Assembly: GCA_030849075.1 (NCBI GenBank)
Contig: JASAOO010003543.1
Location: forward strand, 49,789 to 113,788
DNA length: 64,000 nucleotides
From: Zelonia costaricensis
Taxonomy: Eukaryota > Euglenozoa > Kinetoplastea > Trypanosomatida > Trypanosomatidae
Direction: 5' to 3'
A model generated the notes under the pieces. That model was not told the DNA's origin. It made no database searches and was given only the letters and a program-made list of their open reading frames with translations. Every line of letters begins with the position of its first letter. Position 1 is the first letter of the stretch. Shown here piece after piece: positions 32,845-42,621 of the stretch. The translations under genes and the position numbers were made by a program.

Positions 32845-34764
32845 ATGGACTTCCTGCACTTCGCCAAGAGCCAGCGGTATCGCTCCAAAGTGCCGCTGCG
32901 CCAACTGCAGTTCACCGTCGAGGTGTACCGCGCCATCGTGGTGGAGGAGGAGGAAATGGAGCTGCTCGTGGAGGCGACCGTGCCCTGGGACGGCAAGGTC
33001 TTCTCGCCGGCGGAGACCCTCAGCCTGTACAAGGACCTCGCCCACCTCACACAGCGGAGCCACAGCCGCGTCGTGCTAGAACCGGACGCCGTGCCGCCGC
33101 CACTGCCGCAGTCCTCAGCGGAGGCGGTGGGGGAGGTGCTGCATGGGGTGGCGGCGGGTAGTGCGGCGGGGAACTCGGCCCCGCTGCTCCCGGTGCTGCC
33201 CAACATGCCGGCACTGCCCAGCCCCACCGACGTGCTCGCGCAGCTGCGCCGCCCGCAGTCGTCCTTCTTCACGCGGCCGTCCGTAGAGGACTTCATCAAC
33301 ACAGCTGAAGAGGACGTTCCGGTCGACCCGCCGCCGGGCCCGAGCCTGCTCGCCCCGCTCATCCTCCGCCAGCACCGCCGCGACCACCAGCCGAACCGCC
33401 GCATGTTTCTCATGTGGGCCGCCGGGGAGCTCGTCACGCCAAGCACCGCACCGGGCCCGCCGCAGACCACCGCGGCCGCCGCTGCTGCAGGTGCGCCGCC
33501 GCCGACGCCGCCGCTCGTGGACGTGTCAGCCGCGGCGTGGCGCGGGACGGAGCGGGTGCTGTGCACGCTGACGGCCGAGCAGGACGAGCGCGTCTTCACT
33601 GCCAAGCCGAGTCTGAACGAAGTCCACACGCTCTTCGTGGATGCGGCGTACATCTATACCTTCGTCGTGACCGTCTCAAAGGCGGAGACAGCGTCGGCGG
33701 TGCCGGGGCGCCACGGGCCGTGGTCGGCGGGCAGCGCGGCGCCGGCCCTTGTGCCGTCCGCGATGGCGCCGCTCGAGGTGCTGCTGGCGAATGTGCGCGG
33801 CTTGGCGCAGTGCGCGGAGGCGCAGTTCGAGGCCCTCGAGGTGTCGAAGGACGCCGTCGCGCGCCGGCTGCTCCGTCAGGCCGCCCTCATGGCCCCGCTG
33901 GACCGGGGAAGCCCAACGGAGGGTGTGGCGCTGTCGCCGGGCGCCGCCGCCGCACTGGCGTCTACCTCCGCCGCGGGGCAGCACGACGCCTTGGGGCGGC
34001 GCCGCGGCCGCAGCGCGCTGGGGCTGAGCCTCTCACTGTCTGTGGGGGACCGCGGCGGTGCCGGCGGCGGCGTGGGGGGCCACGTCCTCGCGCTGTCGCC
34101 GTCGTCGCGCGTGGGCCGCCCTGGCACGATGCGGGGTGCGTCGGCGGTCCCGCGCGGGCTCTGCCAGTACTACATCTTCGGCGTAGTGGAGCGCTGCGTC
34201 GGCGTGCCGGAGTCAACGCTGTTTGTGCGGTGTCATGTGGTGGACGAGGGGGAGGCGGGCGCCGTCCCGTATGACCCCTTCGCCGCACCATCGGCGAGCG
34301 GCGCGGCGGCTGGGGTGGTGGAGTTCTGCTCGCAGCTTGCCCACGTCGGCTCGTTCGTGGCGGAGGAGTGCGTGCTGGACATCGACCACGTCTTCAACCT
34401 GCCCTTTGACTACAGCGTTGTCGGCCCGGTGCTGCCCTGCGCACCGCTGCGGCTCTTCGCGACCGCGTACACGGAGGGCCCTGCCGCGGAGGGGCTGCAG
34501 GCACCCGTGGCGTACGCGTGCATGTCGCTGCCGGTTGCCAGCCCCGGGCATCACACGCTGACGGCGCCGATGTGGGCACCACACAAGACGGGTGTGGAGT
34601 TCCTTCGCTCTGAGTTGATGGGCGGGGCGCCGGCGCTGGTGGACCCGCGGCAGGCGGGCCCGTCCCCTGTGCACCGCACCGGCGTCAGCGTGAAGGGCGG
34701 CCTGTACGCCGACAGCGTGGGGGTGCTGCACGTCACTGTCAACATCCTGCACCACCGCGCCTAG
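32845..34764 (+). CDS. MKS1: B9-domain protein, MKS1-like transition-zone component
   Basis: 639 residues. The C-terminal 200 residues (from about 440) read as a B9 domain: LFVRCHVVDEG, a HVFNLPFDY element, YACMSLPVASPGHHTL (compare the family G-Y-G-x-x-x-x-P-x-x-P-G-x-H), MWAPHKTG, and a closing G-x-x-V-K-G-G-L pattern with a final beta-strand. This order fits MKS1 better than the shorter B9D1/B9D2. B9 proteins build the ciliary transition-zone gate at the flagellum base. The N-terminal part starts MDFLHFAKSQRYRSKVPL and is interrupted by Ala/Pro/Ser-rich stretches. The start chosen is the second Met-like codon: the 9 codons upstream begin at GTG within TG-rich leader. No catalytic function is expected. 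Confidence 0.78.
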   Translation: MDFLHFAKSQRYRSKVPLRQLQFTVEVYRAIVVEEEEMELLVEATVPWDGKVFSPAETLSLYKDLAHLTQRSHSRVVLEPDAVPPPLPQSSAEAVGEVLHGVAAGSAAGNSAPLLPVLPNMPALPSPTDVLAQLRRPQSSFFTRPSVEDFINTAEEDVPVDPPPGPSLLAPLILRQHRRDHQPNRRMFLMWAAGELVTPSTAPGPPQTTAAAAAAGAPPPTPPLVDVSAAAWRGTERVLCTLTAEQDERVFTAKPSLNEVHTLFVDAAYIYTFVVTVSKAETASAVPGRHGPWSAGSAAPALVPSAMAPLEVLLANVRGLAQCAEAQFEALEVSKDAVARRLLRQAALMAPLDRGSPTEGVALSPGAAAALASTSAAGQHDALGRRRGRSALGLSLSLSVGDRGGAGGGVGGHVLALSPSSRVGRPGTMRGASAVPRGLCQYYIFGVVERCVGVPESTLFVRCHVVDEGEAGAVPYDPFAAPSASGAAAGVVEFCSQLAHVGSFVAEECVLDIDHVFNLPFDYSVVGPVLPCAPLRLFATAYTEGPAAEGLQAPVAYACMSLPVASPGHHTLTAPMWAPHKTGVEFLRSELMGGAPALVDPRQAGPSPVHRTGVSVKGGLYADSVGVLHVTVNILHHRA

Positions 34765-35278
34765 GAGGGAGGGGCGAGGCAGTGGAGTGAGCAAGGAACG
34801 GAAGCATCGCTGAAGGCGGCGCTTTGACTGCTCTTACTGCTGCCGATGGTGCTGCCCTTCCTGTGTCCGTGACAGCTGTCGAGACGTGTGCGTGCGGGTC
34901 GACACGAGTTGGGCACCTCCGCCGTCGGCTGTGCGCTCGAAGAAGAGTCCCTCTCTCTCTATTCCCTCTCTTGTTCGTCTGGCATTGCTTTCCAACAAAG
35001 CCGGAACACGCTCAGGTGAGTCTGATGAGCCGCTTAACGCGCCTGGTGCAACGCCACCCGTGCTGGCGCTCGGGTGTGCCCGTGCGATCCATCACCGGCT
35101 TCCACGATGTGACGTGCCGCATGCTCCTCTCCTTTCGCTTCGTCGTCTTCACTCCCCACTGCGCTTCGATCGTTTGCTAACCACACGTCACAGTACGGCG
35201 CTCACACACCAAGACGTGCAACGCGCACTACCGAGGTGCACGGCAGCCGCGCCGGCCTCCAGCACTTGCCCAAGTGGC

Positions 35279-35320
<42 letters not shown>

Positions 35321-35336
35321 CTCATACGGCCCTGTG
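34765..35336 (+). other. intergenic region ending in a long CA tract
   Basis: No gene seen. A CA tract with one interruption covers 35281-35320 and ends 17 bases before the next ATG. Confidence 0.6.
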
Positions 35337-35762
35337 ATGCAGCCCATCGTCTCTGCCTTTCCGGTCGACGCGTACGCTGCGCCGCGTGTGAATGCGTCGT
35401 ACAAGCGGGCTGACGGGGAGGCCCCGCTGTCCCGCAGCCGCCACGCCGCCGCCGCCGGCACGGCGGACCTCCCCGCGAGCGTGCGCCCCCAGCTGCAGTG
35501 CCTGGGCGAGGACGACCTCAAGGGTGTAGAGCGGCGCATGCACGCCGACGCGCAGGCCGCCGCCCGCCAGCAGCGCATCGACGAGCGCGTCCGTCGCGTC
35601 GCCGCAGCGGCACATGCCGAAGCTGACGCACGCAGTGACCGACTTCGCCAGCGCGCGGCTCGTCACGCCTGGGCTGCCGGTGAGGTTCGCGTGCGCCAGA
35701 TCCAGGAGGAGTACCGCACGACGGGGCTATGCGCCGGGCGTGGGCCGCGCATGGGGCAGTAG
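35337..35762 (+). CDS. small charged protein, unknown function
   Basis: 141 residues from the first ATG after the CA tract. The N-terminal 50 residues are loosely structured; residues 55-125 are Ala/Arg/Glu-rich with heptad-like spacing, suggesting a single long helix or coiled coil (ERRMHADAQAAARQQRIDERV region). The tail RQIQEEYRTTGLCAGRGP looks like an ordered end. No domain, signal peptide or membrane segment is recognisable. Third positions are GC-rich as in neighbours, supporting expression, but with such GC-rich DNA a chance open frame cannot be fully excluded. Position between two genes with their own leader patterns also argues for a real gene. Confidence 0.6.
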   Translation: MQPIVSAFPVDAYAAPRVNASYKRADGEAPLSRSRHAAAAGTADLPASVRPQLQCLGEDDLKGVERRMHADAQAAARQQRIDERVRRVAAAAHAEADARSDRLRQRAARHAWAAGEVRVRQIQEEYRTTGLCAGRGPRMGQ

Positions 35763-36321
35763 GGGCTCTCTGTCCGCTGCAGCGGGTGCCTCTCTCTTAC
35801 ATTGTAGTGGAACACGCACCTAGATGCTCCGCTTGTGCATAGACACACTCATAACACACACACACACAAAGCTGAGCTTACGGAATGAAGCAAGACCGAG
35901 GTGATGAGTACGGGAACGTGGAGCGCTCTGCGTTGCGGGGGGGGGGTGAGGCGAGAGGGCGAAGTGGTACGGAAGGGATGGGGAGAAGGGGGCTTGCACC
36001 GACTTCACAGCTGTGGGCAACCTCTCCTTCCCGAGACGGCAGAGACCGTGGACGCTCTCTCGCCCTTGTTTCACATGTGCACGCGACCTGCGTGCAAGTG
36101 CACAGGTTCTGAATGTGTGTGTGTGTGAGTGAGCTTCACTCATCCGCTGCACTGAGTCACCGCTTTCTTATTGACCTACTATAACACGCACACACACACA
36201 CACGCACAATGCTACGCCGCGGATGCCTCTCGCTTCGCTGCTACCGCATCTCACACGACGCACACCTCTGCCAGCTGTTCAGACCCCCCTCCCTTCCCAC
36301 TCCTCAGGTGCCGTGGAAGTC
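35763..36321 (+). other. intergenic region
   Basis: No gene seen. A CA run (35855-35868), a G8-10 run near 35937, a TG run (36114-36128) and a CA run (36188-36206) are visible, then a C/T-rich acceptor zone. Confidence 0.55.
36306..36307 (+). promoter_or_regulatory. candidate spliced-leader acceptor AG that decides the next start
   Basis: A C/T tract (about 36282-36305) ends in CAG 14 bases before the ATG at 36322. An earlier in-frame ATG at 36223 would lie upstream of this site and be removed from the mRNA. Confidence 0.5.
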
Positions 36322-36741
36322 ATGAGCGACCCGGCGAAAATCAACCACTACGACGCCCGCGCCTACACCCGCAAGGCTGCCACGCAGCGCGTCGTCGTAC
36401 GTGAGAAGCCGCTGCTCAAGTCCCGCATGCAGCGCATCGCCGACTTCCTGCGCCCCACCACGCGTCACGGCTTCAACGTCGTTGGCACCTTCGAGCTGAC
36501 CAAGGTGATGGCCTGCATTATCTTCCCCGTTTTCATGCTGCTCTACTGGAAGCGCGTGCAGAAGGACCTGCCGGACAGCTGGGAGCAGCAGTTCGGTGGG
36601 CTGCAGCACCGGCAGTTCCGTGAGGACCACCTGCCCGAACAAGAAACCGACTACTTCAGCATCATGGAGAACTTCCAGGAGCGGCGCGAGGCAGCGCTGC
36701 AGAAGAAGCAGAAGGAGGTCACGCAGAACAAGATCGTCTAA
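36322..36741 (+). CDS. PET100-like cytochrome c oxidase assembly protein (candidate)
   Basis: 139 residues with one membrane segment at about residues 58-76 (KVMACIIFPVFMLLYW). The order of features resembles PET100, a small inner-membrane factor for cytochrome c oxidase assembly: a short F-E-L-x-K lead-in, a segment with IFPV, then a charged helical C-terminus with FQERREAALQKKQ, comparable to the family F-K-E-R-x-R-K-R-R-E-E. It is longer than typical PET100 (70-110 residues) because of about 50 extra N-terminal basic residues, which could serve mitochondrial import. Homology is by eye and not strong. The ATG at 36223 would add 33 leader-like residues and was rejected. Confidence 0.55.
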   Translation: MSDPAKINHYDARAYTRKAATQRVVVREKPLLKSRMQRIADFLRPTTRHGFNVVGTFELTKVMACIIFPVFMLLYWKRVQKDLPDSWEQQFGGLQHRQFREDHLPEQETDYFSIMENFQERREAALQKKQKEVTQNKIV

Positions 36742-37728
36742 GAGCGAACAGCGAGCGGTGACGGAGCCCTGCTCCTCTCGTGTGTGGTGGTGTGTGCGTG
36801 TCTCTGGTGTGCTTGTGTGTGTTCTTCGTCATGCGAGATGACACAAGGCGGACTCCGCCTCGACACATATGTGGACGTCGGCGCGTGTCGTCTCGCATGG
36901 CCGCCTCCATCTATTGCCCCCCCCTCGGCTTTTAGGCTTGCTTGGCCGTCAGCGCTGCCGCCGCAGTGTCTTGACGCGCCTATCACAATCGACAGCACAC
37001 GAAAAGGAAGCAAGTCTCGTGCACGCACACCGCGCACTCCCCCCAGTCGCACGTGAGGACTTGTCCGAAAGCGCCTGGCACTCGCATGCGAGGCGCAACG
37101 GTGTGGACGCGCGAACGGGCCGGTGCGCTGCGGCCGCCTGCTGCTGCTTACGAGCGAGTACATGCACCGCGAGAAGCAGCAGAGCAGTGCGTCGCGCGTC
37201 TCTCTCTCCCTTCCCCAGCAGCGACTCAGCGAGGCTTCGCGAGACGCCACTTGACCCACACGCGCACGCGCGCATGTGCGGCGATGGCAACGGTGGCGGT
37301 GGCAGAGACGGCAGTACGGGGCACCACCGCCACCGCGCGACCCACTGACCCAGTACTCGGTCCCCTCCTCCTTAACTGAGCGTCTGTCTTGCGCTGTCAT
37401 GCGCTGCGCCCTCCCACGTCATGGATCGTCTTCCTCTCCATCTCGCCTCGCCCCCGCCTCGCCTCCCGGCGCCCTCTCACAGCTGTCTTAGAACCCGCCT
37501 CAGCTCTTCTTGTGGCTCGTCTCTGCGCCTCCCCCGCCCCACCCCTTCTCGTCTGAGCTGGGCTGCTGCACAACTTCATTGTCTTCCATACGAGGCACAC
37601 ACACACCACCGCATAAACAGCGGGTCTGTGCTCCTTCTTCCCATTTGTAGAGCCCCTATTCCGCCCCCCTCCTCTTAACTGCTTCACGTCTGTCTCGACG
37701 CTTGCTCAGTCCCAGTCACCCCGCCAAC

Positions 37729-37784
<56 letters not shown>

Positions 37785-38039
37785 CGTTGTTCTCGTCAAA
37801 GGCGTACGTCGTGGCGACGCGGAGCTCTCCTGCTGTGCGCTCCGCCACCGCCGCATACTCCGTGGCGAACTCGCCGCGCCTGCGCTCTGCCGTCTAACGT
37901 CTGCGCGTGCGTCCTGCCGCGCGTCAAGGCCGCTTCACCCCGCTGCTCTTCCACCCTCCCTTCTCGCTCCCTCGCTGCGCCGCGTGCTCCCACCACTCTG
38001 GCGGCCACGTCCGGCTCGTGCGTGTGCGTGTCGCTCTCG
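36742..38039 (+). other. intergenic region with the longest CA tract
   Basis: 1.3 kb without a credible gene. TG-rich sequence (36780-36822) follows the stop. A pure CA tract of about 23 units spans 37731-37777, roughly 260 bases before the next ATG. Confidence 0.6.
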
Positions 38040-39251
38040 ATGAGCGGGTCTGAGATGCCAAAGCGCCAGCGCCCCGACTCCACCGACACATCCCCAGCCA
38101 CCCCGGCGCGAGAGCCCGCAGTCGTGGAGGTCAGCGACGGCCCCGACAGTCCTCTGACGCAGCCTGGCAGCGTGGAGGTGACGATGGCCGCGCCACAGGA
38201 CCCGCTGCTGGAGCAGCAGCTCGATGCTCTCGAGATCGACGACGACTTCCGCGATTCGATCCGGGCCATGACACCCAACACGCGCCGCGATATCTTGAAT
38301 GACATCATCCGGCAGCGTCAGCACGACAACGTGGAGCAGGGGCTGCACGAGTTCGGCGTGGGGGCCATTCCAAACAGCTTCTTCACCTTCGGGGAGGCAG
38401 AGGAGGCAGAGGAGGGAGAGGAAGACGCGGAGGAGGAGGTGGACTACAACGACGAGTACGAGGAGGAGCCGCACGACTCTGAGGAGGGGGCCGAGGAGGT
38501 GCACGGCGGCTCGGGGCGACGCGGTGTTGGCAGCGGCATGGCCCACGAGGAGCACACCACCCCGCCATTTCTCTTCCGCGGTATGATGATGGGCGCCGAC
38601 GACGAGACAGGCATGCCCCACGTGCAGTACTTCGGGGCCGGCGGGATGCCCGGCCGCCCCCCGCAGCCGCAGCCCCCGGCGCGCGGCGCCCCGCCGGGCC
38701 TGCTGGAGCTGCTGCAGCTTCTCTCCGGCCAACACCAGCCGCAGCAGCACCGCGGCCCGTTCACCCGCGCAGCGCCCGGTGGTCTCCCCGGCGCACGTGC
38801 CGGCCTGGAGGAGCACCTCATGAACCTCCACAACCTCGTCGGCATGCTGCAGCAGGCAAACATGATGCAGTCGATGGGCCTCGACCGCGATGTGGACGAG
38901 ATGTCGTACGAGGAGCTGCTGGAGCTGGAGGAGCGTATAGGCAACGTCAGCAAGGGCGTGCCAGCCGCGCAGATGGGCGGCTGCATGACACCACTCCGCG
39001 GCTCATCGAGTGACGCGGGCACGTGCGCCATCTGCCAGGAGGAGCTCGCGTCAGCGCCAGCCGCGACGGCGACGACGCCGTTCGCCTCCGGCTCTGCGAA
39101 CGCCACCAGCCCAGAGAAGCAGAGCGTGAAGCTGATCAACTGCCCTCATGCGTTCCACAAGTCGTGCATTCAGCAGTGGCTCACGCTCAACAAGACGTGT
39201 CCCATCTGCAAGACAGAGGTGATGCCCGGGTCTGGCAACGCCCCATCGTAG
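38040..39251 (+). CDS. RING-H2 finger protein, probable E3 ubiquitin ligase
   Basis: 403 residues. A C-terminal RING-H2 has ligands Cys329, Cys332, Cys368, His370, His373, Cys376, Cys387 and Cys390 (CAIC...CPHAFHKSC...CPIC). The loop between the second and third ligands is long (35 residues, Ala/Thr/Ser-rich). Such domains recruit an E2 enzyme and transfer ubiquitin. Upstream lie a helical segment at about residues 58-95 (LEQQLDALEIDDDFRDSIRAM), a very acidic Glu/Asp stretch at about 118-160, and a Pro/Gln/Gly-rich region. No membrane segment, so it is probably a soluble ligase; substrate unknown. The frame extends 6 codons above the ATG only from a GTG. Confidence 0.88.
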   Translation: MSGSEMPKRQRPDSTDTSPATPAREPAVVEVSDGPDSPLTQPGSVEVTMAAPQDPLLEQQLDALEIDDDFRDSIRAMTPNTRRDILNDIIRQRQHDNVEQGLHEFGVGAIPNSFFTFGEAEEAEEGEEDAEEEVDYNDEYEEEPHDSEEGAEEVHGGSGRRGVGSGMAHEEHTTPPFLFRGMMMGADDETGMPHVQYFGAGGMPGRPPQPQPPARGAPPGLLELLQLLSGQHQPQQHRGPFTRAAPGGLPGARAGLEEHLMNLHNLVGMLQQANMMQSMGLDRDVDEMSYEELLELEERIGNVSKGVPAAQMGGCMTPLRGSSSDAGTCAICQEELASAPAATATTPFASGSANATSPEKQSVKLINCPHAFHKSCIQQWLTLNKTCPICKTEVMPGSGNAPS

Positions 39252-40458
39252 ACGCTACCTGTCTGCCTGCGTGTCTGTGTGCGTGTGTGTATTGGGCGGT
39301 GTGGTGTGCATCGTCATCTGGTGCTCGCGCCATCCCTCACCGGTGGTGCTCTGCTCTGTTGGCACCGGATACAGCGACAGAGGCTGGAGAGCGAGAGGCT
39401 TGACGGTGCGGCGTCCTACCACGTCCCTCTCACGTAGAGCATCATCGATCACGCAGCACTCTCTCCACCATACCGCAAGGCTGCGTGGCGGCTGCAGCAC
39501 CGCGTGGGCGATGCACGTGTGAGCTGCTATGCGTGCTCTTGTGTTCGGCGCTGTGCGAGGTGCACGACTGATGTCCCGCGTTGTGACGTTGGGTCTGCGT
39601 CTGCATGTTTGTGTGTGTGTGTGTGTGTGCAGGTGGGTGTACGCCCTTTACACTGTCAGCCTCGCTACGACCAGCCGCATCGGGGTACTGCCTCGAGCTA
39701 TCTGTGCGACGGCGGTGTTCGAGGGCCAAAGAATGGCCTCGACGGCGAGCTCAAGGAGGTGGCAGGAAAGCGGATCGAAGGCAATCTTCTTCTTTGTTGT
39801 GCTACCCTGACCCTCCGCGCTGGGGGCACCCCCGACCCCGCCCACCTCTGGCGCGGCTTCATCTCCGGTCCCCCCCCCTCCCCTCACGTGGCCACACGCA
39901 TGGTTTTCTATCTAGAGCCGTCCCCCAAATCGACTCGCTGTCAGCGTGGGTAGAGCCCACCCGCATGATATACGGGCCCCACCGCGCCGTCCCCCCCGAC
40001 CCCCCTCGTCACACAGCTGCTTGGCGCCCCGCGGATGCCCATCACCGTGCGCCATCCCACTCGCAGCGCAACGTGCACGTCTCTTCCGTGGCTGTCGCGA
40101 GGAGGCGAAGTGGCGCAGCGCGGGCGGTCCCTCGCGCACCGCGGGACCGCCACTCTGCCGACCGCTCTCACACGGTCGTGCTTGCGTCTCGTGTGCGTGT
40201 GTTTGAGCTCGTGTGCGGTGCGCCCGAGCTGTTGCCCTGCTCTCTCCTTCCGCTTCTATCGTGCCGTGTCTCCCACTCCCTCCCTTCCGCTGCGGATCGC
40301 CTCTCTGTGGTGGCTGCACTTGCACGCCCACGCGTTGGCGACTACCTTTCATCACCCATCGCTCGGTACACACCGCCGCACACAGCACTCACACCCCGAG
40401 CCCGTGCCCCACCTCCCCATTCGTAGTCTCCTTCTCTCTTACTTCTGCCGCGTGCGCC
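39252..40458 (+). other. intergenic region
   Basis: 1.2 kb with no credible gene. TG-rich tracts at 39270-39290 and 39608-39631, then increasingly C/T-rich DNA toward the next ATG. Confidence 0.55.
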
Positions 40459-41208
40459 ATGGCCGGCCTCTTCAACTCGTACGAGGAGGACCTCAACGAC
40501 ACAGTGCGCGGTCTGCGCGAGGGGTGCGCGAAGCTGCAGGCCGACATCGACGCCCAGGCCGCGCACGACCGCGACCCCACCCGCGTCTACCACCCCCCGC
40601 CGGCGACCGGCCCGCTCAGCCGCGCGCAGCAGCTGCAGGTGGTGCAGCAGAGCCTCTCGCACGCCAAGGACCTGCTCACGAGCATGACGTACGAGGTCAC
40701 CGACCTGGACCCCAGTGAGCGGGCGGCGGGCAAGGACACGGTGGAGAACTTCCGCAAGACGTGCAACGGGCTGGACCGCGAGGTGGCTCAGCTGCGTCAG
40801 TCCTGCAACGCCGCCGATCGCGCCGACCTCCTCCGCTTCGGCAACGTCTCGACCTCCGCCGGCGGCGACGGCTTCATGGCCGAGGCCGACACCGACACGC
40901 AGGCGCACCGCCTCCTCGCACTGCAGACGACCGAGAAGCTGCAGGGCGGGACGAGCACGCTGCGGAAGGCAGAGGCGTACCTGGCGCAGTCCAACGAACT
41001 CGGCCGGCAGTCGCTCGGCACGCTGCGCTCGCAGACAGAGCAGATCTCGCACATTCAGGACACCACCAACGACGTCGATGCGGAGGTTTCGCGGTCGCGG
41101 GTGCTCATCAACCAGATGCAGCGCACGGCCCTGAAGCACAAGTTGTGGCTGATCGGGATTATCATTCTGCTGCTTGGCTTCATGCTACTCCTATTTTACC
41201 TGCACTGA
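40459..41208 (+). CDS. VTI1-like Qb-SNARE, first of two
   Basis: 249 residues. A helical N-terminal domain is followed by a SNARE motif of about 55 residues and a single C-terminal membrane anchor (about residues 229-248) ending almost at the last residue (LLFYLH). The motif LGTLRSQTEQISHIQ...SRVLINQM aligns with VTI1; the zero-layer position holds Gln, where animal VTI1 has Asp. VTI1 SNAREs act in Golgi-endosome-lysosome fusion; the compartment here is inference. The N-terminal LFNSYEEDL and the insertion with PPATGP recur in the next gene, pointing to duplication. The long open frame upstream of the ATG is leader sequence. Confidence 0.87.
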   Translation: MAGLFNSYEEDLNDTVRGLREGCAKLQADIDAQAAHDRDPTRVYHPPPATGPLSRAQQLQVVQQSLSHAKDLLTSMTYEVTDLDPSERAAGKDTVENFRKTCNGLDREVAQLRQSCNAADRADLLRFGNVSTSAGGDGFMAEADTDTQAHRLLALQTTEKLQGGTSTLRKAEAYLAQSNELGRQSLGTLRSQTEQISHIQDTTNDVDAEVSRSRVLINQMQRTALKHKLWLIGIIILLLGFMLLLFYLH

Positions 41209-41252
41209 GTCGCGCACCCGCACACCCGAGTTCGCCGCTGCTTGTGCGTGAC

Positions 41253-41312
<60 letters not shown>

Positions 41313-42621
41313 CGGCGGTGTCCAGCATCCGTCCAGCTCCCTCCTCTTTCCCCCCTACGTCCTGTGCGAGTTGCCCACGTCAGCGTTCTTCAGGCGGTAC
41401 TGTTCTCGTTGCGTCTTCTTGTGATGTGGGTGCTGGCGTGTGACTGTGTGCGTGTCCGCTGGTCTCCTTATTGGTGCGTGTGTGCGTGCGTGTGAGTTCT
41501 GTGTGCGTATGTGCGTGCGTCGTCGCAACGAGAAGAGTACGGAGAGTACGCGCAGCCCTCGTCTTGTGCACGTACGCGTGCACACTGACGGCAGGCAAAC
41601 GGGTGTTGGCCGCGTGTGCCCTCCACTGCCCGCTGCGGCTGCTGACCTCCTCGCGGCGGTGCTCGTGAAGCGACGAGTGCCAAGTGCGCACTCGGCGCTC
41701 CACGACGGGGCCGGCGGTGATCCTAAGAGCCCTGGTGGGCGCGCGAGTCCCCCTCTCCCCCCCCGCGCCTCTCTGCCCTCTGCCCACTTCCCATCGTCCT
41801 CCATCTCCTCCTCTTGCACCGCAACCATGTTGCCCTCTTCGGCCGTCACCCACGTCCCGCGTACACCGACACGTGCGCACGCCCCGTCCGGAGTGCATGT
41901 CGCTGCATACGGTGTGCACAGCGCCTTGCCCATCTTTTCTCGCTCGCCTCTCTCCCCGCCCGCTCTCCCCATCTTGTTGCCATCTTCCACGATCTAGATA
42001 TCCCATCACCGCCTCCGCCACACACAGACACACACCCACACGCCGCGCACCTTGTCGCGTCTCCCGGTTCCTTCCAGTTCGGCCCTCCCCCCTCGTGACG
42101 CTTCGCAAGAAGCTACCTCTGTTGCCTCCTTGATTCTCGGTCGCCGTGCGCACCACGTCCACCGCGCTCCTCCTCCCCTCCCGTCCACGTCGCCCCCTCC
42201 TTTCGCGTCCGCAATCCGCATAAACAGCCGCGGATCTCGAGCTCTTCCAAGAGGTTCCCTGTCGTCCCTTGCGCATCGTGGCTCGTGCATCTTGCTGCGC
42301 CGCACGTACACACGCACACACATACACACACACGCACATACAAACACACCGTGCCGTGTCACCTGCCTTCGTTTACCCGTGCAGTGCCGACCCAGGTGCG
42401 CTTCTCGTGTGGGCCTGCCCATCACCCGGCTCCCCCCTCCCCGGATAGCGGTTCTGCCTCACACCACGTGTGCGGAGGCGGCATCACCGTGTATTGGCGT
42501 TGCTGCAGAGCCGCACGCGAAGATTCACCACACCCGGCAACTCTCGTGCGACACCTGCCACAACCCGCCACCCGCCACCCCCATCCCCGCCCCCCACCCT
42601 CCCTCCTCTCCCGACCCCCCC
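41209..42621 (+). other. intergenic region with (TG)26 tract
   Basis: 1.4 kb, no credible gene. An uninterrupted TG tract of 26 units covers 41256-41307, starting 48 bases after the stop. CA-rich runs lie at 42308-42348, and C-rich DNA precedes the next ATG. Confidence 0.6.

Noticed and set aside
36223..36321. Upstream in-frame ATG adding 33 residues to the PET100-like protein
   Set aside because: The added residues are Pro/Thr/Ser leader-like and a strong splice acceptor pattern at 36306-36307 lies between the two ATGs.
37731..37777. Regular repeat that could suggest a CRISPR-like or satellite array
   Set aside because: It is a simple CA microsatellite with no spacers; the genome is eukaryotic.
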